DNA of 64,000 nucleotides from Clavelina lepadiformis (Eukaryota; Chordata; Ascidiacea; Aplousobranchia; Clavelinidae). The position numbers and the translations under genes are program-made. The notes beneath the pieces are model-generated. The model worked only from the letters and a program-made list of their open reading frames with translations. It ran no database searches and was not told where the DNA came from. Location: the NCBI RefSeq assembly GCF_947623445.1, contig NC_135244.1:3410001-3474000 (forward strand). Reading direction: 5' to 3'. Below are positions 1 through 10,734 of this stretch, one piece after another (the first letter of the stretch is position 1; each line of letters opens with the position of its first letter).

Positions 1-705
1 GCATGTCCAATTGGTAATTAGCTAATTCGTGTAGCGATTGTTCCGGATTTCCTGTTTGTTGTAGCATTCTTACATTCCAAGTCCGAAATGTTGTTTTATT
101 TTTGGTACTTTTCATCCATTTCGCATTCTTCCATCGTAGTCATACGTAGATTTGCATTTCTTCTTCTTTAGTCTTTGTCCTTGTACCGAATTACAGAGTT
201 ATCTTTTAATAAGACCGGTTGTGCCCGACCCTTCTCTTCAACTGGGCATGGAACCAGCTAATACGTTAATGAGTATCAAGTTATACAGGATTATAAATTG
301 ATAACTGAAGCAATTGTTATGAAACGTCAACGGCTATTATGACATCATAGCACATTTTAGAAAAAAGTGCTATCATGGTCAAATGCATATGCATGGCACG
401 CAAAGCATAGCACGTATTTGAAAATTCAAATTCAAAAATGATTGATCTTTTCAGTAATAATCCGAATTACAAATATATCCTTCGTTAGATTCAGAAGTAT
501 TATATTTATACCCATGTTGGCTGTAACTGCTGGAATGGTATCGGAACTTTTTTCTTTAGTCATTGAAAGATTTTACTGGTGTTGCACATAACTGACACTA
601 ATAATAATATTTATATAGCGCCCCCTGTTGCCAGAGATCTGGTTCCCCACATGACAGTTCGTTGTAATATTGTGAAATAAATCATATTAACTTTTTTATT
701 TTAAT
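1..705. other. left edge, no gene recognised
   Basis: I see no convincing exon, RNA gene or repeat here on either strand. The missing 5' exons of the NLR gene that starts at 1629 may lie here or beyond the window. Confidence 0.4.
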
Positions 706-707
706 TA

Positions 708-1120
708 CCGTAAAACCTCTATTTCACCGCCATGGCGCTCTATTTTTCAACTCTTGTTTAAAAGTGGCGTTCTATTAGAGGTGACGTTCAATTAGAGGTT
801 GGCGCTCTATTTTTCGACTAGCTGGTCAGAATTTTGAAATAAAGTTTATTAATGAAAAGAAAAAACACCAAACACATTTACCGGTATATACAGGTAATTA
901 GAAAATATACCAATACAGGGTGATTACTGGTAAGTAATCACAAATTCACTGGTTAAAATCAAGAGACCTGCTAATACAATTCCGCCGCTAAAAGTGGTGT
1001 TCTATTAGAGGTGGCGTTCAATTAGAGGGAGGCGCTCTATTTTTCAACCCTTCTTTAAAAGTGGCGTTCTATTAGAGGTGGCGTTCAAATAGAGGTGGCG
1101 CTCAAATAGAGGTTTTACGG
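708..1120. mobile_element. MITE with TA target-site duplication
   Basis: A 413-bp non-coding element. It begins CCGTAAAACCTCTATTT and ends with the inverted counterpart AAATAGAGGTTTTACGG. It is flanked on both sides by TA (706-707 and 1121-1122), as for Tc1/mariner-type insertions. Inside both ends the motifs GGCGTTCTATTAGAGGTGG and GGCGCTCTATTTTTC recur several times in direct and inverted order, so the subterminal regions are repeat-rich. No open reading frame is present, so it would be mobilised in trans if at all. The ends and TSD are read directly; the superfamily is inference from the TA. Confidence 0.8.
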
Positions 1121-1122
1121 TA

Positions 1123-1628
1123 TATTGTATAAATTGATCATGGAAAGTACATCAGTGATAACGTTAACGAAGCCCACGAGGAATATTTTTTACTTTGCGC
1201 AAAAGTAGGTCACACAGTTCGTTGTTACAGATATGCAATTGAGTTTGGAAAAATGTTTGTCGGGAAATAAATAAATGTGAATAATAACAATTATTGTAAA
1301 TAAATTTGAACTTGCTTAATATGGTATAAAACAGAGATAAAAGTGTTTATTGAAACAGACTTTTTTATTTTTGTGAAATTCGAGTAACAGCCGTTGGTGA
1401 AAACATAAATCTCAACTAACTCATAAACAAAACACCAGTCAAGCTGTAACTCAACCAACGACCAGTTAAATTTCAATTCTTTGTCTCTGATAAAATTTTT
1501 GTTGCAAGAATAAATTCTGATACCATACCAGTCGTAAAAGTTTCAAACTCAAGATTTAAACTCGTAAAATATTTCTAGTTAAGTCTTCTCAAATCATCAA
1601 TTCATGTTCAATTTCTTTTATTTTTCAG
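1123..1628. other. intron or upstream region of the NLR gene
   Basis: AT-rich sequence with no exon that I can defend. It ends in a pyrimidine-rich tract and the AG acceptor at 1627-1628. Confidence 0.4.
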
Positions 1629-4600
1629 GAGAAAATGCATTTAAAAAAGCGCTGAAACTTCATTCTAAATATTTGGTTCGTGAAGGTGACCTCAGCATTC
1701 AAGGTGTCAACGTTTGTAAAGATGAGATTCCCGTTGTTCACCCAGGCATAACTCAAATACCCTTCTATGAAGGAAAATCCGCTCCAAAAGAAGAGAGATA
1801 CCAGCCCTCTGATAAACTCTCGAAGTTGCCGAAATATCAACGAGAAGAACCGAAACGAATCCATTTTGATGAACTTTTAAGAAAGGATGGTGGCTCTAGT
1901 TTTATCAGCATCATTGGATACCCAGGGAGTGGTAAATCAGTTCTAAGTAAAAGGTTGGCGAGATCTTACACCTGGCCCCATCACATCTGCTGGCACAGAA
2001 AGTTCATGGACATGAATTACAGGGACAAATTGACAATTGAGGAGCTTATATGCAAAAAGGCTTTACCTGGCCTCGATGACGACACATCTGCCCAAGCATT
2101 CAACTGGCTGGTAGAAAACGACGACAAAGCCACGTTGATATTTGACGGCTTTGACCAAGCCGAGTTTGAATTGAAGGGAAACTCACCTAAAGAAGATTAC
2201 CAAACTCCAATGCATGTACGTGATATTATGGCCAATCTTTGCAGCAAACACTTTCTGCCGAATTGTCGGCTCATTTTTACATCTCGCCCCCATTCTATGA
2301 TATTCGTGCCCAAATCTTTACGTCCCAGCTCAACGTTGCTTCTTGGTGACCTGGCTCCTGCTGACATGAAGAAGATGTTTGTCGCCTACACCGGCACAAA
2401 GTCGGATGAAATTTGGACGAAACTAAACAACAACGCTCCTAACCTTGTTCCGCTTTGCCACAATCCATTGATGCTGCAGATGATAATCTCGTCCCAATTC
2501 CATCCTTCCAAGAGGATCGGTGATGCCACAACTTTGACTCGAGTATTTGCGACGGTGGTTGAAAATCTTCGTCGTAGTGAGAATCTGAGGTACCAAGAGG
2601 ATTTCAATGAACTCGTGTTAAAACTGTCCCAAGTCGCCTACAATGCAACTAAAAATGGAACTGTGGTTATTACCACTAAACAGCTGCGGAAAATTGATCT
2701 TGATCCCAGCACAGTTCAAGATATCGTCATCCAGTTGTTTGCTCACGATGGTGCCACCAACAGCAGAGTATTTGATGGCGACTGCAGACTGTATTTCTGC
2801 CACCAAACCTTTCAGGAGTTTTTTGCTGCTTTTTACATCATCTACCAAATGCTGGTGAAGGACTTCAAGGCATTTATGAAGAACCTGTTCAAAGACCACT
2901 GGTCTGTTGTTCGAAGATTCACCTCTGGTCTTCTACTTGATTTGGGTCCTCTTCCTGACTCAGATGCAAGTACGTCTTCTTTACCATATCCAGTGCTGCA
3001 TGAATTGATAATTTCGTGTATAGCGGGCACGTCCAACACGCGATCCAAATGTGGCCATTTGTGAACTGGAATGTGTTCGATGGCGTCTTTAAGTTGTTTG
3101 AAGTTGAGGTTATGATGCATCAGGTTTCAGTGCTTAGCTCACTCCACTTTGCAATTGTTATCGTTGTGTTGACAGATAATTTAAACGAACACATGAGAGG
3201 ATTTTTATGAGCAGGTGATTTAGTTATTCTGTGAGACAGTTGGAAAGATGAAGGAGAGAATTATGAAAGAAGTGGAAATAAGCAAAGGACTAAAAGTGAA
3301 AGTTAGTTAAGCACTGAGAGTTGGACTAGACAATTAAGATCTTTGTTTGGTTTTTCATATGTTTGGTGGTTTGCTGACAGGAGTGACGAGCTACTCATCA
3401 GTAATGATGGTTGGGAAACGAGGAGGATGATCCATGGAGGTAGTTGAAGAGTTTCGCTGCTTGGGCGATTTGCTGGAAAGGATGGAGAAGTTAGAAAGAC
3501 AGTGGCGGCAAGAATATTTGCTGGTGGAAGAAATTAGTGAGTCGTCAAATGTGCTCTGAGGGAGAACTCTGTCACTGAAGTGAAGGGACAAGTTGAAAGA
3601 GCGAGGACAGAGATGGAAAACATACGGGGAAGCACCGACTTAGATGGCTATATTGAAAGAATGGACGCAGCAAAGTTTACGAGAGGAGCGTTGGCCGAGG
3701 AAGTTCCAGGAACTACTAAGAGAGGCTGATCCAAGAAGACTTGGAATGAACGAGATGAGAGAGGCTTCAATATTAAAGAGGTGCAGTTGAGGGAAAAGTG
3801 AAAACGTCGCTGCCCAAATCATGGTCGACCTTGGCAAGCCAGGATAAAGATCTTGTCTTGAGCAAAATGAAGATGAAATAACCAGGGTTGGACCTGATTC
3901 ATATTTAAGCCTCATTAAATAAAACCAAACCTTTGGAGAACCGCAAGTGGCCACTTCTGATAATATAAACCAAACTCATGCGGCTATCATGACATGAAAT
4001 ATTAGACATGTGACTCGTAAATGTTGTGCTGCTTGACATGCCTGATCAATGGTGATATGTGCTTGTGCTAGGTATGCTGCCAGGTGTACCGGTTACCATT
4101 GATATTCAGTTTTTGCAAAACAATATGTTTTACCAATAAATGGCTATTTGTTCAGCTAAATGAGTTAGTTAATAAAAAGTAAAAATCTAATAAAGATGTT
4201 GTTCTAAACAGAAAACCTTGGAACGAAAAAGGAGATCTTTGTTGAAACTTTGCACCAACAACTGGCAAAGATCTCGTCAAAATATGTGAAAAACACAGGT
4301 AAGATATATGAAGGTTTTATTAGTGGATTATGAAATGATGTAACGAATTGGCATTTGTATTGTATAAGAATGGTTTAATGAGTCGTGACAAATGCAAATG
4401 CTTAATTGCATGCAATCCATTTGTGAATGTTTGCAACCAAACCTTGACTTGTTAACCATCATGGCTCAATGTCTCCACATGTGTACATAGGCAGCTGATG
4501 TCACCACTTTGACACACACTTGGATATAATTTTAGCAAATGTGACAGCAAAGATATGTCACGTCATTATTATGTAAAATATGTTTGTTATATCATAATGC

Positions 4601-6697
4601 GATGTATTGACGTTATTCCTTATTTTCCATTACGTAGCTGGTATCTCAAGATCCTTTCAAAGTCTGGATAAAATTATACAATGTTTCTGTTGATATGCAA
4701 GTTCACCATCAACCTGCGCAATACAATATAAAATTGTGATGTAACAATCATAATTTTTAATTTTGATGTTTTTTTATTATTGAGTGTTTAACCACGTGTG
4801 GTTGCAGATTTACGAGACTACATAGCAATGTAGTTTATATTTTTATTTGTTTGATTTCCCGCTGACCACCAAACATATCTGCATCGCCCCACTTCTATGG
4901 ATATGTTATTGTAGCAATTCTACCCACATAATCGCTTTATAACTATTATGTTTATTTAGATCAGTGGTTCTCAAACTGTGGTACGCGTACCACTAGTGGT
5001 ACGCGAGAGCTTTTTAAGTGGTACCGCGTACCGCTGAACATGATTTTCGATGTGCTGTGAGTAATGTGTTGCCCCGGATAGACAAGCTTGTGCAGAAGAA
5101 ACAGTTGCTTCTATCAAATTAAATTGTGTTTTCTTGCTATTCATTGGTGTTATGGTATAGTAATAACGGTAATAACTAATAAATACCGGTACATTTGAGT
5201 AAAATAAGTCATTCAGGAGCCAGGTGGTACGCAGTGTAGCAAAAAAAACGAACGAGTGGTACGCGATCGCAAAAAGTTTGAGAAACACTGATTTAGATGA
5301 TAAAGCACTCAGAGACAAACTATTCGACCTGTACGCCTGCGTTGGAAAAGGAAAAGATTCGTCCATCGCAACCAAAGCAGCAGAGCATTTTCCAACAACA
5401 ATCCGATTACCGCAGCCGATGAATTCAAACCTGGTCCCTGGGTTCTTGTACGTCATGAAACACGTCACAAAGCAATTGGATGAGCTCAGTCTGACCGACT
5501 GTTTTCTGGACGAGAATTCATTTCACGAGATCGCTTCGGTCATAAAAGAGATGAAACCTGGACAAGTAAGATATTATTGACATCAATTATTTATTGTTGT
5601 TTGTTTACATTCTGCCTAAATGTTCCCGAACAGTCGAAATATTAAATTGCTGACTTGTCCCATGTAATATTGGCAAAAAGTCATAAGTACGGTCATGTCT
5701 ATGAGTCACTTATGACTGGTCAAACAAAATCTTTAGTAATTTTGATGTCAGTGTAAATACCCAAGCCTTTGATATTATTACGTAATCATTGAAATATTAG
5801 TGAAATGGAAAACTTGATGCCTATTCTGACGTCATAATCACAGCGCGATTAGGTGGTTAATTGGTGATAAGTTATTACGTCACCATATTCAAAAAACTAT
5901 ATCTTATAATCGTGAACGTAAAAGCTGTTTTGGAACCTGCTTTAAATCACGAATCTAGTGTTACTTTGTCTACTTATTCATTACGTCACTATTTTTCTGA
6001 TTACTACGTCACAAAAAGCACATATATTTGATGACGTCAAGGTTTGTGGAAGCCTGGTTGTCAAAATGTCAACAATCGCATTTCCCTCCTATAACCGGCC
6101 CCAGTCACGCAATTGGTGTTTTGATAATTTGGTAACCCGCAACCGGTGAAATATGCGCCACCTTGTGTTTATTTTTCGGATATGATAATTAATCAATTTT
6201 CCTATTAATATTAGTGTTAAGTTATACCAAGATAAATTAACTCAAACTATGTTAATTGCACTGATACAAAGTAGCATATTGATTTCCTGCATGCGCCCTA
6301 CAACTTTGGTCGGTACCAGAAATGAAAATTATTTGGTATATAAATCACGCACATAGCATGTTGTAATAAGATAGAATCTGTGCATCGTTATCATTAGCAG
6401 TGAGTTGAACCGAGATAGACCAAGTTATAGTTGACGTCATCACAAATATTTCAACTCTAGATTGGAAAGATGGATATCTATGGTAACCATCTGCAACCAT
6501 CCAATATCGATGACGTCATCGGGTTGTTTGGAGTCGTAAGAGATGTGATGTCGATGTTCAGATGCTTCATTGGTGGCGATGGATGGGGACGAGATGCTAA
6601 CCAGGATGAAAGAAGCAAACTTCGAACAGCGTTGAACAAAATTGGATCCGGTTTGTTGGTTTATGTTGATGGCACCATACTTCGCTCACAGAAGTGA
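1629..6697 (+). CDS. NLR-type NACHT and leucine-rich-repeat protein, 5' end missing
   Basis: Likely a cytosolic pattern-recognition NTPase of the NLR class. Four exons join in phase: 1629-2969, 4212-4298, 5297-5565 and 6461-6697 (stop). The first visible exon opens after a TTTTTCAG acceptor and needs one base from an unseen upstream exon, so an ATG at 1604 is not the true start. Exon 1 holds the NACHT domain: Walker A GYPGSGKS (1916-1939), a Walker B region LIFDGFD (about 2140-2160), the LIFTSRP sensor stretch (about 2270-2290) and a C-terminal QEFFAAFY helix. The last two exons read as one or two LRR units (DELSLTDCFLDENSF, then MDIYGNHLQPSNIDD). The visible product is about 645 aa with very few LRRs. 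No effector domain is visible. The 87-base exon at 4212-4298 is the least certain. A LINE remnant and a hAT MITE sit in its introns. Confidence 0.75.
3405..3870 (+). pseudogene. decayed non-LTR retrotransposon, reverse transcriptase 3' part
   Basis: Different frames give fragments typical of the end of a LINE reverse transcriptase: EEFRCLGDLLE near 3440-3470, VRKTVAARIFAGG near 3490-3525, a GRTLSLK-like piece near 3560-3580, and RRCPNHGRPWQARIK near 3810-3845. Stops and frameshifts separate them, so nothing is translatable. It lies in the first visible intron of the NLR gene, in the same direction. Family assignment is from remembered motif patterns and is approximate. Confidence 0.6.
4962..5290. 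mobile_element. hAT-type MITE with 8-bp target duplication
   Basis: A 329-bp element. It starts CAGTGGTTCTCAAACT and ends AGTTTGAGAAACACTG, which are inverted repeats differing at one base. The 8-bp flank ATTTAGAT occurs at 4954-4961 and again at 5291-5298, the target-duplication length of hAT elements. Internal GTACCACT/AGTGGTAC words add short palindromes. There is no transposase. The duplicated target contains the AG of a splice acceptor of the NLR gene. Confidence 0.88.
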
Positions 6698-8304
6698 ATC
6701 GGTATGAACGAGACAAACTCCAAGAAGCGCTAAATGATGTGGAATTTTTTGTTTGTTTGTTTTATGTAATTTGTTCATTTTGACAACTTAGTTGTGCTCG
6801 TTATGACGTAACAAGCAGATGTAGACGAATTGTTTATATTCATTCTAAGAAATTCAAAATTTTATTAAAACTATGAAATTAACTTCAGTTGTTGAACTTG
6901 TTGTTGATGATGTCACTCATGCATTGAGAAATTCATTTACTCGAGCGCGATTACGAGTGGTCAATGCAGCAATGTCGTGGTCACTTCTACATTTCTTCAA
7001 ATTGTTTTTAAATTTGCATTTTATGATCGCGATTTCTTATGTGATTGTTGACGCCGTGTTCTGTGCTTTGCCACTCCTCTCTGATCTTTTCTAGAATATC
7101 GGAACGCTTTGATTGTTATAGTTTATTACGTCACACATGAAGGTGTTGCGTCTCTTGCAATCAATTTTACTCCCGAGCGTTATCTTACGAGTGCTTTTTT
7201 GTATAATTTTTTGTAACTTTACGATTTAATTTTGACAATTTTCCATATTTTTATGCTGTATTAATCGTCGCCTGATTATTGTTATATCGAGTTTTTATGA
7301 AGAAAATTTGATGATTTCTATGTTTGTTGCAGATGGTGGCATTTTTGATATTGTTGTTGATATTGTAGCGAGTAGTTGCTTAATAGGCAATTATGTTCTT
7401 TGCCTCCACAACTCACCGATTAACTACAGTTGTGTGGGCGAGTGCATCGTTTAAAGTCGTTATTATGCCGAGTTTCAAATCAATTTTACAATCATCGCCA
7501 AATGCAAGTGAATCTTTCGATTTATTAAACTATCAACTATCGATTTTTCACCGGATTAAATCGCACATTGAACCTATTTTTCGCGGTCACTTATAAACCC
7601 AACCTCAGTGTATCTTCTCATCCAAGTTCATGAAGATGAATTGCACGTGACCGAAGCAGCCTGCTGTGAATCGACGCCATGACCTTGGCAATAAATTAGT
7701 GACGTAATCGCGTTCAATGGCTGTTTATCAGATTGTTTGAAACTAAACTTCTGGTGAAAGTTTAATTTAAAAGAACAGCAATAAAAGAGAGAAAGGAACG
7801 AATCAAACTCAAAACACTACAAGTCGAAATAAGACACATCACTTATTCTTATATTGTTTTAACATAAGGGGATGTCTTCCCACTTCTGCTGGTTCTCTAC
7901 AATCTCTCTTTTGCGGTTGGCGATGAAATACTCGGGGTGTTTGGTATTTAATATCGTAATTAGAATGTTTACTATTTACACATTTTTAATATTTCTTTTA
8001 CGAAGATGATTTGATCCGTATCGATGTTTGCGTCACTCAATACTCATGAGTTTGCCAGTTCGGGAAAATAGACAAGTTTATTTTCGTTTTTAACCAACTT
8101 GTTTAGCCGTGGAGGCTTCGATTCGCATTTTGGAAGTAAACTGAAACCTCTTGAGCCTCTATATCTTACCAATGGTCGTGATAATCTTTGTCTGATAGAT
8201 ATTCGAGCAACTTGACTTGCAATTCTAAAAGGTATTTGTCGATGATTGACATGTCAGCAACAACCCCTTCATTGAAGCGCTCACATAAAATATCGCGACT
8301 TATA
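6698..8304. other. gene-free interval downstream of the NLR gene
   Basis: About 1.6 kb with short ORFs (for example at 6873-7094 and 7393-7596) that show no domain, no splice context and no codon pattern I trust. Contains several TTACGTCA/TGACGTAA words. Confidence 0.4.
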
Positions 8305-8526
8305 GACCCCAAATATAAGCCCACTTAGACCCCAAATATTAGCCCACTTTGACCCCAAATATAAGCCCACTTTAACCCCAAATATTAGCCCACTTAGACC
8401 CCAAATATAAGCCCACTTAGACCCCAAATAAAAGCCTACTTGGACCCCAAATATAAGCCCACTTAGACCGCAAATATAAGCCTACTTAGACCCCAAATAT
8501 TAGCCCCACTTAGACCCCAAATAAAC
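8305..8526. repeat. 23-bp minisatellite
   Basis: Nine full tandem units and a partial one, unit GACCCCAAATATAAGCCCACTTA (23 bp; variants have TATT for TATA or CCTA for CCCA, and one copy has 24 bases). Copies sit head to tail with no spacers. The array abuts the broken end of a LINE fragment. Confidence 0.93.
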
Positions 8527-8891
8527 TTGCACAACTGCGTTCTTATTTTAACCAGAAATGTTTTGGGTAAAATTATCGATAAGAAATTCATTTTAAAAGA
8601 TAACGAAGGAATTATCAAGACTTTTAAAATGGCGACTTTTCCTGGCAAGCTACGTCCTCTACTTGACCATATATTAAGTGTCGAACCAATCTCATTCAAT
8701 GTGGAAGAGAAACTCAAGTCATATAAAGTTTTATCGTTTAGTTTGGCGGACGTGGAGATTTTGATGTCTAAATAAGGCAATGCATGGACCCCCCTGGACA
8801 AAGCTTTGTCCACCAGAGGACGCTCCGTTACGTCATGTTTTACTCCGATACAAAAAGCATGTTGCCCCAGTTTAAGACGCAACATGGCCAT
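8527..8891 (-). pseudogene. LINE reverse transcriptase fragment (L1/Tx1-like)
   Basis: A minus-strand open stretch of about 120 codons. It reads LDIKISTSAKLNDKTLYDL, then LNIWSSRGRSLPGKVAILK and LCKFIWG. This order (a 'W.SRG.SL.GK..ILK' block followed by 'FIWG') is typical of the region after the catalytic core of L1/Tx1-clade reverse transcriptases. The catalytic YxDD part is absent and no other part of the element is visible. At its downstream end the reading frame runs straight into the 23-bp minisatellite, so the fragment ends at 8527 rather than at its stop codon. Dead copy. Confidence 0.65.
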
Positions 8892-10080
8892 AGTTTAGAG
8901 CCATATCTCATTTGAACCCGATGCTCACAACTGCGAAAGAATCTTTTCTTAAAGCAACAGCCAAGCACAATATGACCACCACGAATAGTAATGAAGATAA
9001 CGGGTGTCTCCCTCTTTCTATCGCTGGCGTGATCGGGCGAAAGTTGGAAAGTAAAAGATGGTCTTTGTTAGGTTTTGGTTAAAGGGTGATGATGTCATGG
9101 TTTTGGGCGGGGCTTACCCGACGCAAGTGATCGGTCAACGCAGCCAGAGAATGCGCCTCAATTTCATACCAAAAAATTTTCTAGAAACGCGTAGAAAGCC
9201 GGGCCTGGAGAATTGTTGTCAATAGACGTATAAATTGTTGTCGTGATGACGTTTTCAAGGTTCGGGAAATATTTAGCGTTTTTTTCGTCAAATTCAACCC
9301 ATTTCGCTCTATTGCGTACCATTGCGCCTTGGGTAGGATTTTACTTCGAAAATGTCAGTGCTGCGATTGTTGTAGCGCCACCAGTCATTGATTGTAATGT
9401 TAATGTTTGACCGCACAAGGTCAGTAGTGAGATTGACCGGACGTAAAACCCATCACCAGCTTACTACTCGTGGTTTGTTGAAAAAGTATCACTGGCAGAT
9501 CTTGGAACGTTGAAATCAGCCGAACAATGACATATTGTGACGTAGTAATAGCTGCTTGGACGTCACTTTATACACAAATAAGTGTGTTTACTCCAAAATT
9601 GCTTTGATACCAACAAAAATGTTTACATTGTAATGTTTTTATGTTGATGAACACGTTCGACGTCCAATTGCTTTTCTTTGTTGTCGCTAGTCAATGCTCA
9701 TCATATTGTTACATCACAATAGACGACATTGTTGCGTCAAAGGTTTTGTATTTGAAATTTACGAAAAGAAGAAATGAAAAAAATTTCTTAAAATTTCTCT
9801 TTATGAGTTCTTGCTAACCTTCTTGATAACGTCATAGTTTTGTCTGTTACATCATTGCTATGTAGCTGTGACATCTACATCTACGTCACGGTTTTTTCCG
9901 TGCACTACCTGTGGAAGGTATTAAGTTGTTTAAATATTCTTTGCCAAGAATTATGTAATGAATTTGTATTACATGATTTATTTTATTTACGTGCAAGTAT
10001 TTACTAAATCATACCTTCGGGAAGTTGAACAGAATTTAGTTCTGTAAAAAATATTTGAAATTAGTTTGAAGTCGGCCAAA
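8892..10080. other. gene-free interval
   Basis: No coding exon or RNA gene recognised. Contains six ACGTCA/TGACGT words and otherwise unremarkable AT-rich sequence. Confidence 0.4.
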
Positions 10081-10084
10081 GTGC

Positions 10085-10698
10085 CGGGGTCGCCAAACCA
10101 GCATCGACTCTTATCAGGGTCAACAACTCGGCTCTGGCACTTACCGTCACCTCCGCGCTCTGCGCATTTACTGACGTACTGGCTGCTGCGAACGCCCCGC
10201 TAGTGGCGCCGGTCTAGATCAGTCCGGAAACGTCACATGGTAGCTTGATACTTCCAGTGTTGGCAGTGGCACTGGCTCCGGCCGCTACACATGGCATGTT
10301 GACTAGAAATTTCTGGCAGCCAGCGCAGAAACAAGGGTCATTGGTGCCAGTAGCCTGACATGGCGTGGCTGGTCGTATATAAAACTCAGTGAGATTGAAA
10401 CAAATTAAATTAGGCAGAAAAAAAATTGTGGTGAACAACTGACGTAATGAAACACAGGACGACGCCATCTTACCTGAACGACGGACGCCACCTGACTAGC
10501 ACCGCATGCGCAAGCCCTTCTTCTGAAACATGACCGACGAACAATTTTCATCTGTGGCGCCGGTGCACATGGCGTGGCTGGTCTGAAAACGACGTTTGTT
10601 GGTGGCGCACATGGCTCGATGGTTTTCAACAATGTGGCGCATGGCTGGTAGGCTGGCATCGGTGGAGGGAAGTTCCCAGATGAAATATTTCTCAACAT
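10085..10698 (-). CDS. possible Cys/Pro-rich protein, two exons, doubtful
   Basis: An island richer in G+C than its surroundings. On the minus strand one open stretch (about 10698 down to 10472) contains YQPCATLL, IEPCAPPTN and FRPATPCAPAPQ and ends at a good donor (CAG before GTAAGA). A second (about 10390 down to 10214) repeats the RPATPC motif (IRPATPCQATGT) and has CFCAGCQKF, then a TAG. After that TAG the same frame stays open for roughly 50 more codons (ATSGAFAAASTS...) to about 10085. The shared motif and splice border suggest an exon pair. The stop, missing start and lack of a known family keep this tentative. It could be a decayed gene or a GC-rich promoter region. Confidence 0.3.
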
Positions 10699-10734
10699 TA
10701 TTACGTCAGATAAAAACAGATTTTCGGGAAGTAT

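Noticed and set aside
1604-1628. ATG at 1604 as the NLR start
   Set aside because: The codons from 1604 to 1628 are the pyrimidine tract and AG of a splice acceptor; homologous sequence begins at 1629.
5224-5296. ATG at 5224 as start of the LRR exon
   Set aside because: It lies inside the hAT MITE; the LRR-like sequence begins only after the duplicated target site.
8305-8526. regularly repeated 23-bp units as a CRISPR array
   Set aside because: Units are contiguous without unique spacers and the genome is eukaryotic; it is a minisatellite. The same holds for 41937-42424.
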